A stretch of 5,834 bases of DNA from Phycisphaera sp. Its GTDB lineage: Bacteria > Planctomycetota > Phycisphaerae > Phycisphaerales > Phycisphaeraceae. Positions 1-5,834 of the stretch are shown piece after piece. Both the position numbers and the translations under genes were made by a program. Numbering within the stretch: position 1 is the stretch's first letter; each line of letters opens with the position of its first letter. Location of the stretch: the NCBI GenBank assembly GCA_029287335.1, contig JARFRI010000327.1, forward strand, positions 1 through 5,834. The letters run 5' to 3'. The notes beneath the pieces were generated by a model. That model did no database searches. It had not been told where the DNA came from and saw only the letters and a list, made by a program, of their open reading frames with translations.

Positions 1-57
<57 letters not shown>

Positions 58-96
58 AACCAACCCCCACCCACCCACAACAACACTAGAGTTGGA
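58..96 (+). other. Degraded Illumina P5 sequence plus 10-nt i5 index
   Basis: Positions 58-86 contain only A and C. If the 29-nt P5 flow-cell oligonucleotide is rewritten with every G as C and every T as A, it agrees with this stretch at 25 of 29 positions by my hand alignment, against 17 of 29 unmodified. That substitution is what loss of one colour channel gives on the opposite-strand read (A called as T, C called as G). Positions 87-96 (TAGAGTTGGA) sit exactly where a 10-nt i5 index would lie, between P5 and the Nextera adapter. The P5 sequence is recalled from knowledge and the channel explanation is inference. Confidence 0.85.
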
Positions 97-129
97 TCGT
101 CGGCAGCGTCAGATGTGTATAAGAGACAG
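97..129 (+). other. Nextera read-1 adapter with Tn5 mosaic end
   Basis: This 33-nt stretch matches the standard Nextera/Tn5 transposase read-1 adapter exactly. Positions 97-110 (TCGTCGGCAGCGTC) are the adapter-specific part, and 111-129 are the 19-bp mosaic end, which finishes in AGACAG. It is library-preparation sequence, not an integrated transposon. Genomic DNA should start at base 130. Any open reading frame that begins upstream of 130, such as one starting at the ATG inside the mosaic end at 115, is artificial. Confidence 0.98.
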
Positions 130-809
130 AGACAAACACACTACTCAAGGCCGAGTTCACGACCGACACCCTTAGCGAAGATGCGACCTATGAATGCCAA
201 TTCGGATCGGTCAAACGCGCAACGCACTGCAACACCCAGGCAGACACCGCCCGCTATGAATGCCCCGGGCAGCGGTGGGTCGATCTGTCGGATGCGGGTG
301 CTGGCCTATCGCTGATCACCGATTGTAAATATGGCTACGCGGTGCGTGATGCGCGGATGACCATCAGCCTGCTACGCTCAAGCACCTACCCAGCCCCGCA
401 GCAGGACAAAGGCAAGCACCACTTCCGCTACGCTGCCTACCCACACAAGGGCGGCTATCGCGAGGCAGACACGGTCGGTGTGGCTAAACGCTTTTGCAGC
501 CCCGTTCGATGGGGCGGATCCGGTGAATCAACGACACCTGACGAGGCTTGGATCAAGTCCGACAACCCACATCTGATCATTGATACGATCAAGCCCGCTG
601 AAGATGGCAATGATGTGATCGTTCGTATGTACGAATCGATCGGCAGTAGGTGCAACGCGACGCTTGAGTTGGCCAGCCAACTGCGATCATCTCAACTCAG
701 CAACACCTTAGAAGATTCATTGGCGCCGATTGAGTTCGATCACAACCGAATCTGTGTTTCGTTGCGCCCGTATCAAATCATGACTTTAAGACTGGGGGTC
801 GAGTGTTAA
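130..809 (+). CDS. Alpha-mannosidase, GH38 family, C-terminal part (5' truncated)
   Basis: Read in the frame that starts at 132 and stops at TAA 807-809, this encodes about 225 residues without interruption. It carries hallmarks of the C-terminal beta domain of bacterial GH38 alpha-mannosidases: LLKAEF near the start, ATYECQFGSVKRATH, RWVDLSDAGAG, DCKYGYAVRD, ISLLRSSTYP, and FRYAAYPHKGGYREAD. It ends in the usual final beta-strand pattern (SLRPYQIMTLRL). Family members are commonly about 800-1,050 residues, so the N-terminal catalytic barrel and its metal and nucleophile residues lie outside the window. The family hydrolyses terminal alpha-mannosides and usually acts on imported oligosaccharides in the cytoplasm. 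An ATG at 342 is internal to the conserved domain and is not the true start. The truncation is caused by the contig end, so this is not evidence of a pseudogene. It overlaps the next gene by 7 nt. Confidence 0.93.
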
Positions 810-2116
810 GACGTGAATATGGCTTTTTCAGATGCTGCAGACTCGTACTCGTCTTGGTGATCATGGTCGTGCCATGTTCGCTTAGCTGTACCGCAGCAGA
901 GAAAGATGTGGCCAGCGAAGGCACGATGAAGGGCAAGGTCTATGCCGGCTACCAGGGATGGTTCGGCACGCCCGGCGATGGTAGCGGTGCCGGCTTTGAG
1001 CACTACCGTGTCCGGCACAAAGGCGGGCCGACCTTTGAACCCGGGTACTCGGCGATCGACCTTTGGCCGGACCTTTCCGAGTTCGACGAGGATGAGAAGT
1101 ACCCGACCCCCTTTAAGCACGCCGACGGCAGTACCGCCTATGTCTTCAGCTCGGCCAAAGCCAAAACCGTCGATCGACACTTCAAGTGGATGAAAGACTA
1201 CGGCATCGACGGCGTCTTCCTCCAGCGCTTTATCGCAACCCTGAAGAGTAATCACAAGCGCAAACACCGCGACAGAGTTTTTGCCAATGTCCGCGCTTCT
1301 GCGGACAAGCACGGTCGAGAGTGGGCGATCATGTACGACCTCTCGGGCGTCGATAACGATGACATCCGCAAGTATCTCGTCAACGACTTCAAGCAGCAGG
1401 TTGATGCCAACGACCCGCGGAAGTCTTCGAACTACATCCGACACAATGGCAAGCCCGTTGTCGCGGTGTGGGGCGTTGGGTTTGGCGACGACCGAGACTA
1501 CGATCTGACAACCTGCCTTGAAATCGTTCGGTTCCTCAAAAATGATCCGGTCTATGGTGACAACGCGGTCATGCTTGGCGTGCCTTACTACTGGCGCATC
1601 GGCGAACGCGATGCAGTGGACGACCCGCTATTGAATACGATCATCAAAGAAGCCGACATCATTAGCCCGTGGTCGGTGGGTCGTTACAAGAAGCCATCGG
1701 TCGCGGAGAAACGGATCGCCGAGCAAGTCCGTGGCGATCTGGAATCGACGAATGAAACCGACACGGCGTATTTGCCCGTGATCTTCCCGGGTTTTAGTTG
1801 GCAGAACCTGCAGAAGTCGCGTGGCGTCGATGCTGATCTCGCATCGATCCCCCGCTTGGGCGGCGAGTTCTTATGGGCCCAGGCGAGCACGGCAAGGCAG
1901 GCCGGGGCCGAGATGGTGTACATCGCCATGTTTGATGAGATGGACGAAGGCACTGCGATCATGAAGTGCACCAACGATCCGCCGGTGGGCAAGAGCAATT
2001 TCTTGACCTATGACGGCCTGCCCAGCGACCACTACCTCTGGCTGTCGGGTCAGATCGGCAGGCTGTTTCGCGGCGAATTGCGGGCCGATGCACCGATGCC
2101 CAAACGCAACGACTAG
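803..2116 (+). CDS. Secreted GH99/GH71-like glycoside hydrolase (putative endo-alpha-mannosidase)
   Basis: This 437-residue protein has a basic N-terminus (LRRE, R10, R13) and a hydrophobic core at about residues 14-24, indicating export. Cleavage may fall near TAA|EK at 32/33. C29 is not in a canonical lipobox because Ser occupies -3. The mature part opens with YAGYQGWF (47-54), typical of bacterial GH71/GH99-like proteins. It continues with DGVFLQRF, WAIMYDLSG, KPVVAVWG and ends its barrel with MFDEMDEGTAI. In that motif E379 and E382 have the same i/i+3 spacing as the two catalytic Glu of GH99 endo-alpha-mannosidases (EWHEGT), so they are the likely catalytic pair. GH99 enzymes cut internal alpha-mannosidic linkages, but many relatives of this type are uncharacterised, so the substrate is uncertain. 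The GTG start at 803 is chosen because it alone gives a full signal peptide; GGGGG at 794-798 may act as a ribosome site. The next good ATG (926) would remove the signal peptide. The overlap with the GH38 gene suggests translational coupling. Confidence 0.82.
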   Translation: MLRREYGFFRCCRLVLVLVIMVVPCSLSCTAAEKDVASEGTMKGKVYAGYQGWFGTPGDGSGAGFEHYRVRHKGGPTFEPGYSAIDLWPDLSEFDEDEKYPTPFKHADGSTAYVFSSAKAKTVDRHFKWMKDYGIDGVFLQRFIATLKSNHKRKHRDRVFANVRASADKHGREWAIMYDLSGVDNDDIRKYLVNDFKQQVDANDPRKSSNYIRHNGKPVVAVWGVGFGDDRDYDLTTCLEIVRFLKNDPVYGDNAVMLGVPYYWRIGERDAVDDPLLNTIIKEADIISPWSVGRYKKPSVAEKRIAEQVRGDLESTNETDTAYLPVIFPGFSWQNLQKSRGVDADLASIPRLGGEFLWAQASTARQAGAEMVYIAMFDEMDEGTAIMKCTNDPPVGKSNFLTYDGLPSDHYLWLSGQIGRLFRGELRADAPMPKRND

Positions 2117-2154
2117 TCCACACTCTCTGACCGTCACTCGATCCGGCCTGACGT

Positions 2155-4131
2155 ATGAACTACCTGCAGACATATGACTACGCGATCATCGTTGTCTACC
2201 TGATCGGGCTAATCGGGCTTGGCCTCTTTCTAAAGAAGCGCGCGTCGGCCAGTGTCGAAGACTATGTCATCGGCGGGCGCAATCTGCCTTGGTGGATGCT
2301 CGGCTTCTCCGGCATGGCCAGCTTCCTTGACGTCGCGGGCACGATGCTCATCGTGTCATTCCTTTTCATGCTCGGGCCACGCGGGTTGTTCATCGAGTTC
2401 CGCGGCGGGGCGGTGCTCGTGCTTGCGGTCATGATGCTATGGACGGGCAAGTGGCATCGGCGCTCGGGCTGCCTGACCGGGGCGCAGTGGATGATCTTCC
2501 GCTTCGGCGATGGCCTGGGCGGGCGCTTCGCGCAGTTGGCCAAATCATTGTCGGTCTTCATCTGGGTCGTTGGCATGCTGTCGTACCTAGCCAAAGGGGT
2601 CGGGCTGTTTTTGTCGATGCTCCTGCCGTTTGAGCCGATGACCTGCGCGCTTGGGCTCGTCGCGGTGGCGGCGGTTTACACGATGTTCTCCGGGTTCTAC
2701 GGCGTGGTGGTGACGGACTTAATCCAATCAGTCGTGATCATCGCGGCCGTCGCGATTGTTAGCTTCCTCGCGCTCGACAAACTCCAAGGTATCGAGTCAC
2801 TTAGCGCCTTAGCCCAGAGCGTCACCGGCAACGCGAACTGGATCAAAGCGACGCCGAGCACGCACGCCGACCTACTCAAAGGTTACGAGGCGCAGGAAGC
2901 GCTGCTGACTTTCGCGTTGTTCTACCTGTTTAAAAACCTCTTCTTCTCTACCGGCACAGGTGATGATCCAAAGTTTTTCGGTGCTAAGAACGATGCGGAG
3001 TGTGCCAAGCTCTCGTTCCTGTGGATCTGCGTAATGGGTATCCGTTGGCCTTTGATGATCGGCTTCGCGATCCTCGGCCTATTCCTGGTCAGCACGATGT
3101 TCCCCGACCCGGGCAGTGTGACACAAGCATCCGAACTCATCCGACAGTTCCACCCGGATGTCACCTCAGCGGGCTGGCATGAGTTGGTCTCCAACATCAT
3201 CAACCAGCCCAAACAGGTGGACCCCGCGTTGATCAGCGGACTTCAATCCTTGCTTGGCGAACAGGCTTGGCAGGACAAGCTATTACTCGTCGGGTTCCAT
3301 GGCGATGTCGATCCCGAGCGCGTCATGCCAGCGGTTCTGCTCAATCAGATCCCGACCGGGCTGCGCGGGTTGATGCTCATCGGGCTGCTTGCCGCCTCGA
3401 TGTCGACCTTCGACTCGAACGTCAATATGGCCGCAGGCATCTTCATGAACGACTTGTATATGAAGTACCTCCGCCCCGCCGCATCGATCCGCGAGACCGT
3501 CTTCGCGACTTGGGGTTTCATCGTGGTCGTCGTGATCATCGGTTTTCTCTTTGCCTTCCAAGTCAAATCGATCAACGACATCTGGGGCTGGATCATTATG
3601 GGGCTGGGCAGCGGCTTGATGATGCCGACGATCCTTCGGCTGTACTGGTGGCGATTTAACGGCACGGGCTTCGCCACCGGGCTCATCGTCGGCCTACTCG
3701 CCGCGGTCATCCAACGCCTCGCCTTCCCCGACCTGGATGAACGCAATCAACTCTTCCTCATCGGCGGCATCGGCCTAGTCGCCTCCATCGCAGGCACCTA
3801 CCTCTCCGGCCCAACCGACCGCGAGACACTCGAAAACTTCTACCGCAAGACGAGACCCTTCGGCTTCTGGGGTCCGCTTAAGCACAGCGTTGACGAGCAA
3901 ACCCGGGCCGACATGGCCACCGAACACTGCCGGGACATCCTCGCGATCCCGATCACGCTAACTTTCCAGATCCTCTTGTTCCTCACACCGATGCTTGCCA
4001 TGGTCGGCAACTGGCCCGCAACGGCAGTCTGCGGCGTAGGGCTGGCCGTCTCATGTATCGCGCTCTGGGCGTTCTGGCTGCGACACCAGAAAGTCACCGT
4101 TACCGATGAAGGCGAGCTAGGACCCCAATAA
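2155..4131 (+). CDS. Sodium:solute symporter (SSS family), probable sugar/oligosaccharide importer
   Basis: This 658-residue membrane protein has about 14-15 hydrophobic segments by eye (roughly 8-26, 46-73, 83-97, 131-156, 163-180, 186-206, 250-262, 287-315, 395-425, 447-469, 475-495, 505-523, 532-550, 596-618, 622-642). The early VEDYVIGGRNLPWW (34-47) is the characteristic SSS sequence after the first helix. The AASMSTFDSNVNM segment (413-425) matches the helix that supplies the Na2 sodium site in vSGLT-like transporters, with S417 and T418 at the expected Ser/Thr positions. The family couples Na+ to uptake of sugars, amino acids, vitamins or other solutes; context with mannosidases suggests a sugar. 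Residues 316-394 form a long polar loop, and two extra C-terminal helices make it longer than the roughly 500-600 residues common in the family. ATG 2155 has no clear Shine-Dalgarno sequence. It lies 38 nt after the glycosidase gene, so it is likely co-transcribed. Confidence 0.93.
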   Translation: MNYLQTYDYAIIVVYLIGLIGLGLFLKKRASASVEDYVIGGRNLPWWMLGFSGMASFLDVAGTMLIVSFLFMLGPRGLFIEFRGGAVLVLAVMMLWTGKWHRRSGCLTGAQWMIFRFGDGLGGRFAQLAKSLSVFIWVVGMLSYLAKGVGLFLSMLLPFEPMTCALGLVAVAAVYTMFSGFYGVVVTDLIQSVVIIAAVAIVSFLALDKLQGIESLSALAQSVTGNANWIKATPSTHADLLKGYEAQEALLTFALFYLFKNLFFSTGTGDDPKFFGAKNDAECAKLSFLWICVMGIRWPLMIGFAILGLFLVSTMFPDPGSVTQASELIRQFHPDVTSAGWHELVSNIINQPKQVDPALISGLQSLLGEQAWQDKLLLVGFHGDVDPERVMPAVLLNQIPTGLRGLMLIGLLAASMSTFDSNVNMAAGIFMNDLYMKYLRPAASIRETVFATWGFIVVVVIIGFLFAFQVKSINDIWGWIIMGLGSGLMMPTILRLYWWRFNGTGFATGLIVGLLAAVIQRLAFPDLDERNQLFLIGGIGLVASIAGTYLSGPTDRETLENFYRKTRPFGFWGPLKHSVDEQTRADMATEHCRDILAIPITLTFQILLFLTPMLAMVGNWPATAVCGVGLAVSCIALWAFWLRHQKVTVTDEGELGPQ

Positions 4132-4165
4132 ACACTGAGACGAATCAAAACAGAAAGACTTTTAT

Positions 4166-5725
4166 ATGTGGACTCGAGCAGATTATTGCTTCTTACTGAT
4201 GGTTACTCTCTCGGCACTTATGGCTGGCTCAGTCTTCGCTCAAGACAAACGCCCCAACATCGTCGTCATCCTCACCGATGACCTTGGCTACGGCGATGTC
4301 GCTTGCTACAACCCCGAGTCAAAGGTACCTACGCCGAACATAGACGCGATGGCTAAGCAGGGCATGCGGTTTACTGACGCGCACAGTCCCGCAACGGTTT
4401 GCACGCCGACGCGCTATGCGCTGCTGACTGGACGGTTGAGTTTCCGAACCGGCCTATTCCCGATCTTTAATGGGCTGCAGGGACCAAGCTTGATCGAGCC
4501 CGAGCGATTGACGCTGCCCGAGCTACTCAAAGATGCGGGTTATGCGACCGCGATGTCGGGAAAGTGGCACCTTGGTATGACGTTCTATGACAAGCAAGGC
4601 AAAATCTTGAGTGCTCGCGGCACTGGCAAGATCATGGACGCCGACTACAGCCGACGGATTGATGGCGGGCCGATCGATCACGGCTTCGATACGTTCTTTG
4701 GAACACCGAACTGCCCGGCGACGGACTACCTCTACGCCTACGTCGAAGATGCGCATATCCCCAATCCGCCGGTCGCGATGATCGACAGAACGGCCTATCC
4801 CAAGCATGCGTTTAATTTTCAGTTCAGGGGCGGCTACGCCTCGCCAGACTTCGATGCGTCTGAAGTCGACATGGTGTTTCTTGAGAAGAGCCAAGCCTTC
4901 ATTCGTAATCACACGAAGGCGAATCCTGACCAGCCGTTCTTTCTCTACCACGCGATGCACGCGGTACACCTGCCGACCTTGCCTGCCGAGCAGTTCTACG
5001 GCAAGACCGAAGCCGGCCCGCACGGCGACTTTATCTACATGATGGATCACATCGTCGGCGAGTTGATGAAAACCCTTGAAGAAACCGGGCAAGCGGAGAA
5101 CACGCTGGTGGTCTTCTGCTCAGACAATGGGCCGGAGACCGGTACCGTACTGCGGATGATCAAGGCCTATGACCACAACGGGGCGCACCCTTGGCGAGGG
5201 CTCAAGCGTGATTCATGGGAGGGCGGGCATCGCACGCCAATGATCGTAACATGGCCTGGCAAGGTCGAGCCGGGGACGACGTCCGACGAATTGATCAGCC
5301 TGCTTGATCTGTTCGCGACCTCGGCAGCGATCGCCGGCAAAGACTATCCCAGTGACGCTGGCGAAGACAGCTACAACATGTTGCCTGTGCTGCTGGGCGA
5401 GCAAGGCGACGATCCTGTTCGGCCTTATCTGGTTCAGCAAGGCCACTCACAGAGTCTTTCGATCCGCATGGGCGACTGGAAATACCTCGACCACAAGGGA
5501 TCAGGCGGCACGAACTATTTCAAAAAAGACCCAAAGAAGAAAGGCCCGGTCCACCTGCTACTGCCCGAGTTGGACCCCGATGCGCCTGGCCAACTCTACA
5601 ACCTCAAAGACGACCCCGGTGAGACGACCAACCTTTATAGCAAGCATCCGCAGATCGCGACCAAGCTCAAAGCCATGCTGGATGCGTCCATCGAGTCCGG
5701 CCGTAGCACCGGGACACGTCCATAA
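4166..5725 (+). CDS. Secreted sulfatase, formylglycine-dependent (S1 family, Cys type)
   Basis: This 519-residue protein has a clear signal peptide: a hydrophobic core at residues 8-24, with cleavage likely at SVFA|QDK (25/26). PNIVVILTDDLGYGD follows, with metal ligands D38 and D39. The sulfatase signature CTPTR (79-83) followed by LLTGR marks C79 as the residue converted to formylglycine. GKWHLG supplies K133 and H135, SDNGPE (319-324) supplies metal ligands D320 and N321, and K347 lies just before the conserved EGGHRTPMIVTWPGK. H262, H265 and H268 are candidate substrate-pocket residues. All core catalytic elements are present, so the enzyme is probably active if a formylglycine-generating enzyme exists elsewhere in the genome. 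It would remove sulfate from a glycan in the periplasm or outside. The exact S1 subfamily and sulfate position cannot be told by eye. The gap to the symporter gene is 34 nt, with only a weak purine stretch (AGAAAGA, 4152-4158) before ATG. The C-terminus (ESGRSTGTRP) looks naturally complete. Confidence 0.95.
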   Translation: MWTRADYCFLLMVTLSALMAGSVFAQDKRPNIVVILTDDLGYGDVACYNPESKVPTPNIDAMAKQGMRFTDAHSPATVCTPTRYALLTGRLSFRTGLFPIFNGLQGPSLIEPERLTLPELLKDAGYATAMSGKWHLGMTFYDKQGKILSARGTGKIMDADYSRRIDGGPIDHGFDTFFGTPNCPATDYLYAYVEDAHIPNPPVAMIDRTAYPKHAFNFQFRGGYASPDFDASEVDMVFLEKSQAFIRNHTKANPDQPFFLYHAMHAVHLPTLPAEQFYGKTEAGPHGDFIYMMDHIVGELMKTLEETGQAENTLVVFCSDNGPETGTVLRMIKAYDHNGAHPWRGLKRDSWEGGHRTPMIVTWPGKVEPGTTSDELISLLDLFATSAAIAGKDYPSDAGEDSYNMLPVLLGEQGDDPVRPYLVQQGHSQSLSIRMGDWKYLDHKGSGGTNYFKKDPKKKGPVHLLLPELDPDAPGQLYNLKDDPGETTNLYSKHPQIATKLKAMLDASIESGRSTGTRP

Positions 5726-5834
5726 CACCGAAAACATTGGCAACGTCGAGTTGATCCCGATCGAGCCTGGCAAGCCGACGCAGAATGCGTATGTGGAGCG
5801 ATACAACCGGACGTTCCGCGGCGAGGTCTTGGAC
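5726..5834 (+). mobile_element. IS3-type transposase (OrfB, integrase core) C-terminal fragment, cut at both ends
   Basis: In the frame ending at 5834, codons from about 5745 read VELIPIEPGKPTQ, NAYVERYNRT and FRGEVLD without a stop. This is the highly conserved end of the rve/DDE integrase core of IS3-family OrfB transposases. The Glu encoded at 5796-5798, in NAYVERYN, corresponds to the third catalytic acidic residue of the DDE triad. The two Asp residues and the rest of the protein should lie several hundred bases upstream, but that space is occupied by the intact sulfatase gene. The element is therefore 5' truncated here. On the right it runs out of the window, so terminal inverted repeats cannot be seen. 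IS481 family transposases share similar motifs and remain an alternative. It is either a decayed insertion-sequence remnant or a misassembly, since contigs often end in repeated IS elements. Confidence 0.85.

Noticed and set aside
111..129. Tn5 mosaic end as a natural transposon terminus
   Set aside because: It is preceded by the Nextera-specific 14-nt adapter sequence, which shows a library origin rather than a genomic Tn5 insertion.
115..315. Small ORF of 66 codons on the plus strand
   Set aside because: Its ATG lies inside the Tn5 mosaic end of the adapter and it overlaps the GH38 reading frame, so it is an artefact.
878..892. Lipoprotein signal with C29 as the lipidated Cys of the GH99-like protein
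   Set aside because: The residues before C29 are Ser-Leu-Ser, which lacks the aliphatic residue expected at -3; ordinary Sec export is more likely, though not proven.
806..1444. Long minus-strand ORF of 212 codons
   Set aside because: It is antisense to the well-supported GH99-like gene, and its translation shows no recognisable domain; long shadow frames are expected in GC-rich coding DNA.
2117..2154. Possible terminator or promoter between the glycosidase and symporter genes
   Set aside because: I found no GC-rich stem with a T run and no convincing -35/-10 pair in these 38 nt; read-through in one operon is simpler.
4132..4165. Possible terminator between the symporter and sulfatase genes
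   Set aside because: The short TTTT at 4160-4163 is not preceded by an inverted repeat that I can find; the 34-nt gap fits a shared transcript.
4523..5092. Minus-strand ORF of 189 codons
   Set aside because: It is antisense to conserved sulfatase coding sequence, and its Arg/Val-rich composition is typical of a shadow frame.

Overview
This is the 5' end of a contig, probably metagenomic, from a bacterium that degrades glycans. The GC-rich coding sequence, tightly packed same-strand genes, weak Shine-Dalgarno signals, sulfatase, large SSS symporter and GH71/GH99-like secreted hydrolase together fit the Planctomycetota-Verrucomicrobiota-Lentisphaerota (PVC) group, possibly marine. That taxonomic guess is inference from gene style only.

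Layout: (1) Bases 1-129 are not genomic. They read as poly-C, then a degraded Illumina P5 sequence, a 10-nt index and a complete Nextera read-1 adapter ending in the Tn5 mosaic end. (2) Bases 130-809 hold the 3' end of a GH38 alpha-mannosidase gene, cut off by the artefact. (3) Bases 803-2116 hold a secreted GH99/GH71-like glycosidase that overlaps the GH38 gene by 7 nt. (4) Bases 2155-4131 hold a sodium:solute symporter (SSS family). (5) Bases 4166-5725 hold a secreted Cys-type sulfatase with a formylglycine motif. (6) Bases 5726-5834 hold the C-terminal piece of an IS3-type (DDE integrase-core) transposase, running off the window end.

The four metabolic genes share a strand, with gaps of -7, 38 and 34 nt, so they are probably one operon. 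A coherent reading is uptake and breakdown of a sulfated, alpha-mannose-containing glycan (algal mannan or N-glycan-like). The sulfatase would remove sulfate outside the cytoplasm, the GH99-like enzyme would cut internal alpha-mannosidic bonds, the symporter would import the product, and GH38 would release mannose. The substrate is inferred from gene families, not shown by the sequence.

I see no RNA gene, CRISPR array, riboswitch or convincing terminator. No stretch of genomic sequence longer than 300 bases lacks a gene. The most unusual points are the decodable sequencing artefact at the left end, the divergent catalytic motif of the GH99-like protein, and the abrupt sulfatase/transposase junction. 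I do not see an obviously new biological system.
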